Source: Candidatus Pantoea haifensis
Lineage (GTDB): Bacteria; Pseudomonadota; Gammaproteobacteria; Enterobacterales; Enterobacteriaceae
NCBI GenBank assembly: GCA_018842655.1
Contig: JAGTWN010000004.1
Location: forward strand, 868,001 to 932,000
Length of the DNA: 64,000 nt
Direction: 5' to 3'
The notes beneath the pieces were generated by a model. It saw only the letters and a list, made by a program, of their open reading frames with translations. It was not told the origin of the DNA and searched no databases. A program made the position numbers and the translations under genes. Of the stretch, positions 38,593 to 50,904 are shown piece after piece. How positions within the stretch are numbered: position 1 is the stretch's first letter; the number at the start of each line of letters is the position of its first letter.

Positions 38593-40667
38593 TTATGGCC
38601 GTCTGAACAGGGCAATGCTTCGGCCTTCGAGTTCAAAATCCTTTTCTCGCGTGATCACCAGGCCGTGTTTAGCGGAATCCGATGTGGTGAGTTCGAGCAC
38701 CCAGCCGCCTTCGCCAAACTGGGGGATACGGAACGGCACGTTGCCTTCGAACGGGTTGAACAACATCAGCACGTCATGCCAGATACCCTCTACCGGCTGG
38801 AGATCGGCGCGGCCAATATAAACGCCAAGCGTTAAGCCTTCGTCCCAGTGCTCTGACTGTTGAAAGCCTCCGCCTGCATTGAACCACTTGATATCCATCC
38901 CATCGCGCCAGTTTTCACGGCGTAGCAGCGGCTGTTGCTCGCGAAGTTTAATGATATGTTGTGTGAAAGCCCGCAGCGTCTCGCCCGTTTCCGGTATCCC
39001 GTCCCATTGAATCCATGAGATCTCGCTGTCCTGACAGTAACCATTATTGTTACCCATCTGACTGCGGCCGAACTCATCACCCGCCAGCAGCATTGGCGTA
39101 CCGTGAGAAAAGAGCAGCGTGGCGAGGAAATTGCGCTTCTGACGTTCGCGCTCCGCATTGATACCTTCGTCTTCAGTCGGACCTTCGGCACCGTAGTTGT
39201 AGGAACGGTTGTCGTTATGGCCGTCATTATTATCTTCGCCGTTGGCTTCATTGTGCTTCTCGTTGTACGAAACCAAATCATTGAGCGTGAAGCCGTCATG
39301 GGCAGTGATGAAGTTGACGCTGGCCCAGGGACGGCGACCACGCTGATCGTAGAGATCGCCGGAACCGAGCAGCCGGGCGGCAAAATCGGTTGAGACATTA
39401 TCGCCTTTCCAGTATTCACGCACCGTGTCGCGATATTTGTCGTTCCACTCAGCCCAGCCTGGCGGGAAGCCACCGACCTGATAGCCACCGGGGCCAATGT
39501 CCCAGGGTTCGCCAATCAGTTTCAGTCTGGAGAGCACCGGATCCTGCATCATGGCGTCAAAAAACCGCCGCGCTGGTCGAAACCTTGCGGTTCGCGACCC
39601 AGAATGGTACCGAGATCGAAGCGGAAACCGTCAATATGCATCGATTCTGCCCAGTAACGGAGGGAATCCATCACCATCTGGAGCACACGCGGGTGTGACG
39701 TGTTTACGGTGTTCCCGGTGCCGGTATCATTAATGTAATAGCGGTGTTGATCGGGCATAGTGCGGTAGTAAGAAAAGTTGTCGATGCCCTTGAATGACAG
39801 CGTGGGGCCGAGCTCATTGCCTTCTGCGGTGTGATTGTAAACCACGTCAAGGATCACCTCGATACCGGCATCATGAAAAGATCGCACCATGTCGCGGAAA
39901 CCCTGAATGCCCTTTGGTCCGTAATAACGGGAGGCCGGGGCAAAAAAGCCGAGGGTATTGTAACCCCAGAAATTTTTCAGCCCTTTATCGAGCAGATGCT
40001 GATCGTCCGGGAACCAGTGAACCGGCAACAGCTCCACTGAGGTGATGCCAAGGCTTTTGATGTAATCAACCGAGGCCTTATGGCCCATACCTTCAAACGT
40101 GCCGCGTAGCTCAGGCGGTAAGGCCGAATTGAGCTGCGTAAACCCTTTCACATGGGTTTCATAGAGCACCGTATTCGGCCACGCAACCGTGGGACGATTA
40201 TTATCCTGCCAGTCGAATGCGTTGGGATCGATAACCCGACACTTCGGCATAAAGGGCGCGCTGTCGCGCGTGTCGAAGGTGAGATCTTTATCCTCATGCA
40301 GCAGATCGTAGGCAAAATGCGCCTCACTCCACTCAACATCACCAGAGAGCTCGCGAGCATAGGGATCGATCAGCAATTTGTTGGGATTAAAGCGGTGACC
40401 ATTTTCAGGATCGTAAGGGCCGTGAACGCGAAAACCGTAAAGTGCGCCGGGTTGCAGCCCCGGCACGTAACCATGCCAGACTTCATGGGTATATTCCGGT
40501 AGTTCCAGTCTTGCGATTTCATTTTTGCCGCTCGGATCGTAGAGACAAAGCTCGACGCGCTCCGCATGTGCAGAAAAGATCGCAAAGTTAACACCCTCAC
40601 CATCAAAACTGGCACCCAGAAGATGACTGTTTCCTGCTGTGATTTCAAAAGGCTTACCGTTTGACAT
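38593..40667 (-). CDS. glgX: GlgX/TreX-type glycogen debranching enzyme (frameshift)
   Basis: The GH13 isoamylase-type enzyme cleaves alpha-1,6 branches of glycogen. An N-terminal CBM48 domain (FAIFSAHAERVELCLYD) precedes the barrel with GFRFDLGTILG (nucleophile Asp), LIGEPWDIG (acid Glu) and FITAHDGFTLNDLVSY (Asp). The frame breaks at A6 (39559-39564, GGFFDAMMQD). One more base gives 691 aa. It lies immediately before treY and treZ, matching treX of the treXYZ pathway that converts glycogen to trehalose. Confidence 0.9.
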
Positions 40668-40739
40668 TGATCCCTCTCCATCGAAATTACTTATTATTCA
40701 GTAAATACAGCGATTTATGACGTTTGCATTTCAACAGAA

Positions 40740-43255
40740 TCATTCACTTAACAGTATTACAGGCGAACAGGTGCTGACCGCTTCCAGCGTAATGCGATCG
40801 GTTACAACATGCTCTTCTCCAGTGAGAATATTACGGTAGCGACGGTTAGCGAGCCGTTCAGGCATAATCATGCTGCCCGCTGGCTGAGCCAGATGGCCCG
40901 CTATTGCGCCGAACATGAGGCGAGGGGTGATGACGATGAGGGCATCATCGTTTTCTGCCCGCGCAAAGGCTATAACGTGGCTGGTGTGCGGGTCCGTGGC
41001 CGTAAGCGGCAGATAATCACCCCGGCGGAACAGCGACGGCTTCTGTTGGCGTACAGAGAGCACTCTGGCAATAACCTGTTGCTTCAGGCGTCCACTCAGC
41101 CAGCGCGCGTCCTCAGTAAAATCGGGCTGTTCATCGCCATCCAGTTGCTGTTCGAGCGTAGCAAAATCAGGCTCGCGTCGGTTATCAGGATCGACCAGGC
41201 TGAAATCCAGCGCCTCGCAACCCTGATAAATATCGGGCACGCCCGGTGCAGTCAATTTGATGATGGACTGAGTCAGGCTGTTGACCAGACCCGCCCGGAT
41301 AAAAGGTTGCAGCGCATCGGAAAAGTCCAGCAGAAAGCGTGCATTATCGGGGAGAGCAGGTGGCTGGCGTAATCAAGCACCGCTTTTTCATAAGCTCCGT
41401 TGCTGTCGCCCCAGTTAGTGCGCAGCTTCGCTTCGCGCAGCGATTTCTCTACATAACCGAGGAAGCGGGTTTTTAGCGCCTTCAGGCCCGCCTGATCTTG
41501 TGGGTGCAGTGTTGCGGGCCAGACACCAGCCAGCGCCTGAAAGAGCATCCATTCGACAACCGGCTCTGGCGCAGCGCCATCATCAAGCACAACGACGTGA
41601 GAATGATTCATCTGACGCCAGCGAGCGACACAACCGGCCCAGATTTCCGGCGCTTCGGTCAGCGTATAGAGCCGGGCGCGGGCATCCTCGCCGCGTTTAG
41701 TGTCATGGGTTGAGGTGCCGGAAAGGGCATCTGGCTGGCGTTCGAGGCGGGTTTGCATCTCCGCGTGGAAGCGGTCAGGCGAAAAGGCGCGAGGCAGCGG
41801 CTCAGCACCCACTTCGTTCAGGGCCAGCGCCATATGCTGGCGGAAAAACAGCGTATCTTCTACCGATTTCGCCATCAGCGGGCCGGTCAGTTGCTGAAAG
41901 CGGATACGGAAAGTTGTGGCCTGCTCAGCAGCGGCTGAAGAGACGTGCCCGGCGAGGATCCGGCGCAGGAAAGCAAGTGCCTCTGGATCGGGAGCGGTTT
42001 CACTGGCGGTGACTTTTTCCACCACCTGTTCCAGCATTTCAGCGCCAGCGGCAGGTAATCCTTCTGCCGTGCCGTAGGTGCGATAAACCGGGAAGGCGAT
42101 CAGCAGTTCACGCAGCGCCGACTGTACGGTTGTTTCATCCAGCGTCACGTTATCCGTCCCGGCGATCTCCATGGCGAGCCTCATCAGGGTGGTAAACTCG
42201 CCCTCAAAATTTTTGGTCGCCATGAGCATTTTGGCCGCACGCAGTTCAGCGTCCATTTCCACTGGCTGGCCCACGATTTCATCGTAGGCGTTACGCAGCG
42301 CAGCGATGTTATCGCCATCTATCAGAGCGTCGGAGAGCGATGCAATAAATTCGTAACCGGTAGTGCCGGAGATCGGCCAGTCAGCAGGAATAAGCTCGCC
42401 TTCGCCAAGAATTTTTTCCACCGTGATATAGCAATCTGGCCCGGCTTGCTGGCGCAGCAGTTCAAGATAGGCTTTGGGATCGGCAAGTCCGTCGACATGG
42501 TCTACCCTCAAGCCGTCAACCGCGCCGGCGTGGACCAGTTCAAGGATCAAGCGATGGCATGCGTCGAAAACGGGTTTGTCCTCTACCTGAACCCCAACCA
42601 GACCGGTAATTTCAAAGAAGCGTCGGTAGGAGAGATCGCGCCGGGCATCGCGCCATGACATCAGCCGCCAGGGCTGGCGCTCATGCAGTTGGGCGATCTC
42701 ATGCTTGTCGGTGAGGTGCAGTATTTCATGCTCACGACCCTGCCAGCTGGCAGGCGTAAGCGGATAGAAACTTTCGTAATAGGCGAAAGCGGGCTTGCCG
42801 GTTTTCGGGTCTGGCTTCACCGTAATTTCGCCATTTTCCAGCACGGCTTCGAAGGTATCGCCAAGGAAAGGCAGCGTCAAACGGCGTGACCAGTTAATGT
42901 CGAAGTACCGGGCGTAGCGGCTGTTCTCACCGTTTTCAATGACGTCGCGCCACCAGGCATTTTCCAGCGAGGCAGCCATATGGTTCGGCACGATGTCAAG
43001 AATCAAACCGAGGCCAGCGTCCTTAAGCGCCTTCACCATGCGATCAAAGCCTGCACGGCCGCCAATCGACGGCTCGATTTCGTTGGCATCCGTTACGTCA
43101 TAGCCGTGTGTCGAACCCGAGGTCGCGGTAAAGATCGGCGAGGCATAAAGATGACTGATGCCGAGCCGCTTGAGATAGGGAACAAGGCCAGCGGCGCGAT
43201 CAAAGGTCATGCCGTTGCGAAACTGTATACGATAGGTTGCGGTCGGGATCATCAT
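40740..43255 (-). CDS. treY: TreY, malto-oligosyltrehalose synthase (frameshift)
   Basis: TreY rearranges the reducing end of malto-oligosaccharides from alpha-1,4 to alpha,alpha-1,1 to make maltooligosyltrehalose. The GH13_26 motifs include GLRVDHVDGLADPKAY, VEKILGEGE and GTSTHDTKRGEDARARLY. The frame breaks at G4 (41349-41352), where ASHLLSPDNARFLL needs C5. Restored length is 838 aa. Its start overlaps the end of treZ by 4 bp (ATGA), so the two are translationally coupled. Confidence 0.92.
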
Positions 43256-45036
43256 TGGGTTTCTCCCGGGGCAAGGCGCACAATAACTGAATGCTGCGGC
43301 AAATCACGGATCCCCTGCGGCCAGCTAAAAATCGTCTCACCCGGCTGGTCAGGCAGCGGCTGCGTTGTGGCATCAATATTCAGCGCGATCGAAAGCGTGC
43401 CCTGGGGGAACGTCCAGCAGACGGCGAAGAAGCCCTGCGCTGTTTTGACCACTGTGCCGCTATTACCGGCTGCGGAGGCGAGCAGGGGCACGATATGTTG
43501 TTTGCGTAGCGCCAGTAACGTTTTGGTTAGCGTCAGCCACGCTTTACCCTCGTCACTCTCCAGCTTTTTCCAGTCCAGTTTCGATAGCTCAAAGGTACTC
43601 TCTGCATTGGGATCGGGCACGCTTTCACCCTCATGACCAGCATGACCCGCAAACTCTTTGGCGCGTCCTTCGCGTACCGCTTTGGCCAGATCGCCATGGA
43701 AATCGGTGAAAAACAGGAAAGGGTTTGTCTCGCCATACTCTTCACCCATAAAGAGCAACGGAATATGTGGCGAAAAGAGCAGCGCGGCGAGCAGAACTTT
43801 AGTGCGATCGGCGCCCGCCAGTTCAATCAGTCTTTCACCCTGGGCGCGGTTGCCGACCTGATCGTGGTTCTGGATAAAATCAACAAAAGCAACCGGTGGC
43901 TGATGACGGCTGTTCACGCCGCGCTTTTCCCCGTTTGTGAAGAGATCTCGCCCTGATAGGCGAAACCCTCTGTCAAAATACGGGCAATAAGCTTTTCCGG
44001 TTGCTGAGCAAAATCGTTGTAGTAGGCGTGGGTCTCGCCGGTGGCGAACACATGGACGGCATTGTGAAAGTCATCGTTCCATTCGCCGGTGAACAGCGGT
44101 ACAGCGCCATCCTCTTCTCGCGGGTGCAGGAAAATGACGTTGCGGCTATCTTCAGTTGTCAGATGGACAGGGCGATCGGTGATTTCCGCACGAATGCGCT
44201 CGGCAATTTCAGTCAGCACGTGTTTATCAGAAATATCTTCGATCTGATCAATGGCATCGAAGCGAAGGCCGTCCAGGTTAAATTCTTTCAGCCAGTAGAG
44301 TGGTGCCTCAACGATATAACGGCGGGCCGCGTCGACATCATAAGCGATACCCGCGCCCCAGGGGTCATGCGCTCTTTATGGAAGAAATCGGGTGCCAGCA
44401 GCGGCAGATAATTGCCTTCGGGGCCGAAGTGGTTCAACACGATATCCAGCACCACCGAGAGGCCGTGATCGTGTGCGGCATCAACAAAGGCTTTGAATTC
44501 ATCTGGCGTCCCGTAAGCAGAATGCGGTGCGTAGAGCAGCACGCCATCGTAACCCCAGCCTCGGTTGCCGCCAAATTGTGAAAGAGGCATCACTTCAATC
44601 ATCGTAATGCCGAGTTCAGCCAGCCAGGGCAATTTTTCGATGGCGGCCTGAAACGTGCCTTCCGGCGTAAACGTGCCGATGTGCAACTCGTAAACCACGG
44701 TCTCTTCCCACGGGCGACCTCGCCAGGCTGAGTTCTGCCAGGTGTAGCGGCCAGGATCAACCACCAGGGAGGGCCGTTAACATCCGCCTTCTGAGCGCGA
44801 GAGGCGGGGTCCGGGACAACCGTGCCGTCGGCAAGAATAAAGTTATACTCTGCACCGGGTAAGACATTATCGACCTGCAACCCGAACCAGCCGTCGCCGC
44901 TCTGGCGCATCGCGGTCTCTTTACCGGCAAGCCGGAGTACCACCTGGTCCTGACCCGTGGCCCAGAGACGAAAGCGGACGGTTCCCGCCGCAACATATTC
45001 CGCACCCCAACTTTTAACAAATGATTTTGACGCCAT
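43252..45036 (-). CDS. treZ: TreZ, malto-oligosyltrehalose trehalohydrolase (three frameshifts)
   Basis: TreZ releases trehalose from maltooligosyltrehalose made by TreY. The N-terminus ([17 protein letters not shown]) is a CBM48-type domain. The barrel motifs are [26 protein letters not shown] and [16 protein letters not shown]. The frame is broken three times, each one base short: runs at 44771-44773, 44361-44364 and 43925-43928. Restoring all gives 595 aa. It is the promoter-proximal gene of treZ-treY-glgX. Confidence 0.92.
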
Positions 45037-45302
45037 TCATTTACCTCATGTGAACCAGAAATGAACAATAGATAGCATCACGCGGTGTGGGTGCCGGTGA
45101 TGTGAGCTTCAATAGCGTAAACCTGTAGGTGTGCTCAGATGCTGGCAATCTTCGGGGTAGTCTGTCTACCCGCCGGGTCTGGGCTTGAAACGGTATCTGC
45201 GTCTCGCGCCCAGGCAGCATATGTAGAACAATCATAGACGACGGTAGAGGAATTGATGGGGCCTTCTTATAATGCTCACACTATTGACAGAGGAGAATCG
45301 CA

Positions 45303-45629
45303 ATGTTGAAAGGATTAACTGTTGCCGCCGCCGTGCTGTTGTCGGGCTGTAGCCTGATGCATAAACCGGCTGAAGAGCCGCAAACCCTGCACTATCGCTG
45401 CGGAACGCTGCCGCTCACCGTGACGCTGGACAATGCCCGCCAGCAGGTCAGCTTTATTATGGATGGCAAACCGCTCACCTTAAAACAGACCCTGTCCGCC
45501 TCCGGTACGCGCTACAGCGATGGTAACTATGTCTTCTGGTCAAAAGGCGACGGCGCGTTTATTGAACGCAACGATAAAATCGTCGTCAACGATTGTGAGC
45601 TGCAATCCGCTAACGCATCCCGAGAGTGA
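45303..45629 (+). CDS. mliC: MliC, lysozyme-inhibitor lipoprotein
   Basis: MliC (YdhA) is a membrane-bound inhibitor of c-type lysozyme that protects against host or plant lysozyme. The 108-residue precursor has lipobox LLSGC (Cys16) and the MliC domain with [19 protein letters not shown], the invariant Ser/Arg loop of the inhibitor. Paired cysteines CGT and NDCEL form the expected disulfide. It is adjacent to pdxH as in E. coli. Confidence 0.94.
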   Translation: MLKGLTVAAAVLLSGCSLMHKPAEEPQTLHYRCGTLPLTVTLDNARQQVSFIMDGKPLTLKQTLSASGTRYSDGNYVFWSKGDGAFIERNDKIVVNDCELQSANASRE

Positions 45630-45634
45630 TAGCC

Positions 45635-46289
45635 ATGAGCGATAACATTACCTTACAGACCATTGCCCACCTGCGCCGTGAATATACGCGCGGCGGTTTA
45701 CGCCGCAAGGATTTGCCTGACGACCCGCTGGTGCTGTTTGAAAGCTGGTTAAAGCAGGCCTGTGAAGCACAGCTGCCCGATCCGACCGCCATGACGGTAG
45801 CAACAGTGGATGAGCAGGGGCAACCTTACCAACGCATTGTGCTGCTGAAGCATTTCGATGCCCAGGGGATGGTGTTTTATACCAACCTCGGCAGCCGTAA
45901 GGCTTTGCAGCTTGCCAGCAATCCCCGCATTGCACTGCATTTTCCGTGGCACTTTCTTGAGCGTCAGGTGATGTTTTTGGGCGAAGTGGAAAAGTTGTCG
46001 CCGCTGGAGGTGCTGAAGTATTTCCACAGTCGTCCGCGTGACAGCCAGATAGGTGCCTGGGTATCACAGCAGTCGAGCCGCATTTCTGCACGCGGCGTCC
46101 TGGAAAGTAAGTTCCTTGAGCTGAAGCAAAAGTTCCAGCAGGGCGAGGTTCCGCTGCCCAGTTTTTGGGGGATACCGGGTGAAATTCAACACCGTTGAGT
46201 TTTGGCAAGGCGGTGAACATCGCCTGCACGATCGCTTCATCTATCAACGTGATAGCGATGGCTGGAAAATCGACCGACTCGCGCCGTAA
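45635..46289 (+). CDS. pdxH: PdxH, pyridoxamine-5'-phosphate oxidase (frameshift)
   Basis: PdxH is an FMN enzyme that oxidises pyridoxine- or pyridoxamine-5'-phosphate to pyridoxal phosphate. The ATG at 45635 ([17 protein letters not shown]) is chosen over an upstream GTG. At G5 (46167-46171) the frame breaks. One more G gives [19 protein letters not shown] and ends KIDRLAP at 46289, giving 218 aa as in E. coli. The terminal RLHDRF substrate-binding motif is in the shifted part. Confidence 0.95.
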
Positions 46290-46429
46290 AACTGCACGTT
46301 TGCGCGTTTTCAACGCTGGCACAGAAGACGCCGGCGCTTTATGCTATAGCCCTTATTTTTTATGGTTCCGCAACTCAGCGGAAAGCTGTGTACCAGCCTA
46401 GGTGCAGTCTGATCAATTTGGAGTCAGTG

Positions 46430-47703
46430 ATGACCAGCAGTAACCTGATACAACAATTGCAAGAGCGGGGGTTAATCGCCCAGGTGACGGATGAAAACGC
46501 GTTAGTAGAGAAACTGGCGCAAGGGCCAATTTCGCTCTATTGCGGCTTTGATCCCACTGCTGACAGCTTGCATTTGGGCCATCTGGTACCGCTGCTCTGC
46601 CTGAAGCGTTTTCAGGATGCCGGACACAAGCCGGTCGCGTTGGTCGGTGGTGCCACCGGCTTAATTGGCGACCCAAGCTTTAAAGCCGCAGAGCGTAAAC
46701 TCAACACCAGCGAAACGGTCGGTGAGTGGGTAGAAAAATTCGTCAACAGGTTGCACCGTTCCTGGATTTCGATTGCGGTGATAACAGCGCCATTGCCGCC
46801 AACAACTATGACTGGTTTGGCAGCATGAACGTGCTGACTTTCCTGCGCGACATCGGCAAGCACTTCTCTGTCAATCAGATGATCAACAAGGAAGCGGTGA
46901 AACAGCGCCTGAACCGTGACGATCAGGGCATTTCCTTTACCGAGTTCTCCTATAATCTGTTGCAGGGCTATGATTTTGCCTGTCTGAACGAACGACACGG
47001 AGTTTCTCTGCAAATCGGTGGATCCGATCAGTGGGGCAATATCACGTCAGGTATCGATCTGACGCGCCGTCTACACCAGAATCAGGTTTTCGGTCTGACC
47101 GTACCGTTGATTACCAAATCTGACGGCACCAAATTTGGTAAAACCGAAGGTGGCGCGGTCTGGCTGGATGCGAAGAAAACCAGCCCATATAAGTTCTATC
47201 AGTTCTGGATCAATACGGCTGATGCCGATGTGTACCGCTTCCTGAAGTTCTTCACCTTCTTAAGCATTGAAGAAATCAATGCGCTGGAAGAAGAGGATAA
47301 AAACAGCGGTACTGCGCCGCGTGCGCAATATGTGCTGGCCGATCAGGTGACCCGCCTGGTTCACGGCGAAGAGGGTCTGGCCGCCGCGAAACGTATTACC
47401 GAAAGCCTGTTCTCTGGCGCGCTGAGCGATATGACAGAAGCGGACTTTGAGCAGCTGGCACAGGATGGTATGCCAACCATCACGCTGAGCGCGGAAGACG
47501 ATTTGCAGCAGGCATTAGTCAACGCTGAACTGGTGCCATCACGCGGCCAGGCACGTACCATGATTGGTTCCAATGCCGTCTCGGTCAACGGTGAGAAACA
47601 ATCTGACGCTGAGTATCGCTTCAGCAACAGTGACAAACTGTTCAACCGTTTCACGCTGTTACGTCGCGGCAAAAAACATTACTGCCTGATTAACTGGCAG
47701 TAA
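46430..47703 (+). CDS. tyrS: TyrS, tyrosyl-tRNA synthetase (frameshift in sequence)
   Basis: TyrS is the class I synthetase charging tRNA-Tyr. The N-terminal frame has the HIGH-like LHLGHLVPL. The C-terminal frame has KFGKTEGG (KMSKS-like) and the S4-type domain [20 protein letters not shown]. The frame breaks at A5 (46734-46738). One more A gives [17 protein letters not shown] and 424 aa, the E. coli length. An essential synthetase broken by one homopolymer base is strong evidence that the indels are sequence errors. Confidence 0.97.
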
Positions 47704-47708
47704 GCTTT

Positions 47709-47733
47709 CAGGGCCGGTTTCCGGCCCTTTTTC
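47709..47733 (+). terminator. Terminator or attenuator between tyrS and pdxY
   Basis: A GGGCCGG/CCGGCCC hairpin with a TTT loop is followed by five T. Since pdxY follows after only 24 bp, partial read-through is possible. Confidence 0.75.
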
Positions 47734-47756
47734 ATGGCAAGGCAGTACAGGGTAAA

Positions 47757-48617
47757 ATGAAAAATATTCTCGCAATCCAGTCACATGTAGTTTTTGGTCA
47801 TGCCGGTAACGCGGCGGCAGAATTCCCAATGCGTCGCCTCGGCGCAAACGTTTGGCCTTTAAACACCGTTCAGTTTTCAAACCATACGCAATACGGTCAC
47901 TGGACGGGTACAGTGATGCCCGCTACGCATTTAACCGATATTGTCAAAGGCATTGCTGATATCGATCGTCTGAAAACCTGTGATGCAGTGTTAAGCGGTT
48001 ATCTGGGGTCAGCGGAGCAGGGCGAGCAGATTCTGGCGATCGTGCGCCAGGTTAAAGCGGCAAATCCAGACGCCTGGTATTTTTGTGATCCGGTGATGGG
48101 CCATCCAGAAAAAGGCTGTATTGTTGCGCCAGGCGTTGCAGAATTTCACTGCAAGATGGCCTTACCAGCCAGCGATATCATTGCACCGAATCTGCTTGAG
48201 CTGGAGATGCTGAGCGAACGCAGTGTGACCAGCGTTGAATCCGCTGTTGATGCTGCGCGTGCGCTGATTGCGCAAGGGCCAAAAGTGGTGTTGATAAAGC
48301 ATCTGGCACGCGCCGGACGTCGTAGCGATCGCTTTGAAATGTTGCTGATAACCGCTGACGAAGCCTGGCATATCAGCCGTCCGCTGGTGGATTTTGGCGT
48401 GCGCCAGCCGGTGGGCGTGGGCGATTTAACCAGCGGCCTGCTATTAGTGAACCTGCTGCATGGTAAATCATTACAGGACGCGCTGGAGCACGTGACGGCC
48501 GCCGTCTATGAAGTGATGCTTAAAACCCACGAGATGGGCGAGTACGAGCTACAGCTGGTGGCAGCGCAGGATGCCATTGCCCAACCCACACAGCATTTTG
48601 CCGCTGAGAAGTTGTGA
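47757..48617 (+). CDS. pdxY: PdxY, pyridoxal kinase
   Basis: PdxY is a ribokinase-fold kinase that phosphorylates pyridoxal in B6 salvage. The 286-residue product has [19 protein letters not shown] at the N-terminus and the C-terminal [15 protein letters not shown] with the catalytic Asp. Order pdxH-tyrS-pdxY is that of E. coli. Confidence 0.96.
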   Translation: MKNILAIQSHVVFGHAGNAAAEFPMRRLGANVWPLNTVQFSNHTQYGHWTGTVMPATHLTDIVKGIADIDRLKTCDAVLSGYLGSAEQGEQILAIVRQVKAANPDAWYFCDPVMGHPEKGCIVAPGVAEFHCKMALPASDIIAPNLLELEMLSERSVTSVESAVDAARALIAQGPKVVLIKHLARAGRRSDRFEMLLITADEAWHISRPLVDFGVRQPVGVGDLTSGLLLVNLLHGKSLQDALEHVTAAVYEVMLKTHEMGEYELQLVAAQDAIAQPTQHFAAEKL

Positions 48618-48621
48618 CAGC

Positions 48622-48647
48622 AAAAGGGCCGGGTCGCGGCCCTTTTT
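48622..48647 (+). terminator. pdxY terminator
   Basis: An AAAAGGGCCG/CGGCCCTTTT stem with a T6 tract follows the stop directly. Confidence 0.85.
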
Positions 48648-48660
48648 TATCTGCATCGCT

Positions 48661-49266
48661 TTAGTTTAGTCCTTCCGCTTTCAAGGCTGCCTGCACTGCC
48701 GGGCGCTCATTTGTGCGTTTAAACCAGCTCTCTAACGCATCCAGCCCGGTTAAATCCAGCTTCACGGCTTTCGCCCAGCGCATCATGACATACAGATAGG
48801 CGTCGGCGACGGTAAAACGCAGCCCCATTAACCACTGCCTGTCTTGCAACGCATCATCGACATAGCTGAATTTAGCTTCAAGCTGTGTGCGGCTCAGGCT
48901 TTTATACTCTTCTGGCGTGTCAGCTCTGAATAAGGGTGAAAATCCTTTGTGCAGCTCGCTACTGATGTAACTGAGCCATTCAATGGTGTGATAGCGCGTC
49001 AGGCTGCCCACAGGGGCCAGCAGGTGGCGATCCGGTTTTAAATCCGCCAGATACTGCACAATCGCTACGCCCTCGGTGAGCACCGTACCATCGCTGAGTT
49101 TCAGCGCAGGCACCTGGCCTTTGGGATTGATTTGCCAGTAATCTTCGCTGCGTTCAGTGAGTTTCTGAGCCAAATCGACATTGACCTGAGTGAAATCTAA
49201 GCCACATTCACGCAGAACAATATGCGGGGAGAGCGAACAGGCACCAGCTTTGCAATAGAGCTTCAT
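48661..49266 (-). CDS. gstA: Glutathione S-transferase (GstA-type)
   Basis: The beta-class glutathione S-transferase has 201 aa from the ATG at 49266 ([20 protein letters not shown]), equal to E. coli GstA. The [12 protein letters not shown]-terminus contains the active Cys10 of the beta class, and [11 protein letters not shown] binds glutathione. It is convergent with pdxY, and dtpA is next upstream, as in E. coli. Confidence 0.95.
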   Translation of the reverse strand: MKLYCKAGACSLSPHIVLRECGLDFTQVNVDLAQKLTERSEDYWQINPKGQVPALKLSDGTVLTEGVAIVQYLADLKPDRHLLAPVGSLTRYHTIEWLSYISSELHKGFSPLFRADTPEEYKSLSRTQLEAKFSYVDDALQDRQWLMGLRFTVADAYLYVMMRWAKAVKLDLTGLDALESWFKRTNERPAVQAALKAEGLN

Positions 49267-49359
49267 AACGAGGCCTCCATGTTGCGATGGGATAATTGCA
49301 TAATAAATCGCCAATGCAGAATTGCCAGTGATGATGATCAGGGATCATCAGGAAAGCAT

Positions 49360-49389
49360 AAAAACAAAAAAGCCGGGCAATGCCCGGCC
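49360..49389 (-). terminator. dtpA terminator
   Basis: A GCCGGGC/GCCCGGC hairpin is flanked by an A-rich plus-strand tract, which is the U-tract on the minus strand. Confidence 0.75.
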
Positions 49390-49407
49390 TGATTCAGACA
49401 ACAACGC

Positions 49408-50904
49408 TTAGACTTCAGCTTTTTTCATTTTGGGCTGCGGATCCTGAGTCATGCGATTAAGCAGTGGCGCGGTCAGCAGCATCAGCACGGCGATGACGGC
49501 AGTGGCGATACCAATTTGCTGGAACACTGTGCTGTAAGTCGCCAGCGAAATCAGCGGGTCGGTGACATTTTCTGGCACAGCCATCAGGCCCGCGACTTTA
49601 CCAGCGATAACGGCAGCGCCTGCCGTGGTCAGGAACCATGAACCCATGATAAAACCCATCAGACGCTGCGGAACCAGTTGTGCCACCATGGCAAGACCGA
49701 GGCCCGAGATCATCAGCTCACCGATACTTTGCAGTGCATAGCTCAGGATTAACCAGTTAACTGAAACGATACCGGCATCGCTGGCAAACTTTGCGCCAAC
49801 TGGCAACACCAGGAAAGCAGCTGAACAGAGCACCATGCCGATGGCAAATTTATGCGGCATCGGCAGCTTATCGCCCAGCTTGTTATAGATCGCTGCCAGA
49901 ATAGGGCTGGCCAGCATGATCCAGAATGGATTCAGTGCCTGGAACTGCTCTGGCTCGAAAGTGATACCCAGAATCGTATGTTCCACATTACGGATAGCAA
50001 AGAAGTTCAGTGACGTAGGCATCTGCATATACAGAACAAAGAAGACGATCGCTTCCAGCATCAGCAAGAACGCGACAATCATCTTGCGGCGTGATGCGCC
50101 ATGCAGCGAGAACGCTTCTTTGGCAAAGATCAGGATGATACCCAGCGCGATTACGCCCAGCACAATGCGCGCGATGGCCTGATGATGCAGCATCCAGGTC
50201 GCCAGTGCTACCAGCAGCACTACACCGACCAGCGTCATCAGCAGTTTACCCATTTGCAGCGGTGCGAAATCTGGCTTAGAGCCGTAATCCTTAACCATAC
50301 CTCTGCAGAACAGGAAATTAAGCAGCGTAATCACCAATCCGATTACCGACAGTGAAAACGCGACGCTCCAGCCATATTTTGCAGCCAGCCACGGCGTAAG
50401 CATCATCGAGAACAGCGAACCAATATTGATCGACATGTAAAACATGGTGTATGCACCGTCGATGCGTGGATCGTCTTTCTCATAGCAGGTGGAAAGCAGG
50501 GAAGCGGGATTCGCTTTAAATAAGCCACTGCCTACCGCAATGGTCGCCATACCGATATAAACGACGCCGACGTTATGGCCTGAGAAGGCCACCAGTGCAT
50601 AGCCCAGCGCCAGAACCATCACGCCTAAGATAATGACACGTTTAGTGCCGAGCACTTTATCACCCAGCCAGCCGCCAATCGCGACCAGACCATAAACCAG
50701 GGCGCTGAAAGAGGAGAACAGAGTAATGGAATCTGCTTCAGACATTCCCAGCTGTTTCACCAGGTAGACCGCCATAATGGCTTGCAGACCATAGAAGCCA
50801 AAACGTTCCCACAACTCGATAGAGAAGATCAGATAGAACGCTTTCGGCTGTTTAAACGCATTGAGACTGACAGCCTCATCAGTGTGTTTGTTTGCAGTTG
50901 ACAC
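49408..50904 (-). CDS. dtpA: DtpA (TppB), proton-dependent di/tripeptide permease
   Basis: DtpA is a POT/PTR-family symporter importing di- and tripeptides. The 498-residue protein has about 14 TM segments, the N-terminal [17 protein letters not shown] (ExxERFxYY-type) and [16 protein letters not shown] near the C-terminus. Gene order gstA-dtpA matches E. coli. Confidence 0.94.
   Translation of the reverse strand: MSTANKHTDEAVSLNAFKQPKAFYLIFSIELWERFGFYGLQAIMAVYLVKQLGMSEADSITLFSSFSALVYGLVAIGGWLGDKVLGTKRVIILGVMVLALGYALVAFSGHNVGVVYIGMATIAVGSGLFKANPASLLSTCYEKDDPRIDGAYTMFYMSINIGSLFSMMLTPWLAAKYGWSVAFSLSVIGLVITLLNFLFCRGMVKDYGSKPDFAPLQMGKLLMTLVGVVLLVALATWMLHHQAIARIVLGVIALGIILIFAKEAFSLHGASRRKMIVAFLLMLEAIVFFVLYMQMPTSLNFFAIRNVEHTILGITFEPEQFQALNPFWIMLASPILAAIYNKLGDKLPMPHKFAIGMVLCSAAFLVLPVGAKFASDAGIVSVNWLILSYALQSIGELMISGLGLAMVAQLVPQRLMGFIMGSWFLTTAGAAVIAGKVAGLMAVPENVTDPLISLATYSTVFQQIGIATAVIAVLMLLTAPLLNRMTQDPQPKMKKAEV

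Noticed and set aside
38593-45036. Many 60-220 aa ORFs opposite glgX, treY and treZ
   Set aside because: They are antisense shadows of GC-rich coding sequence with no similarity to a family and no start signals.
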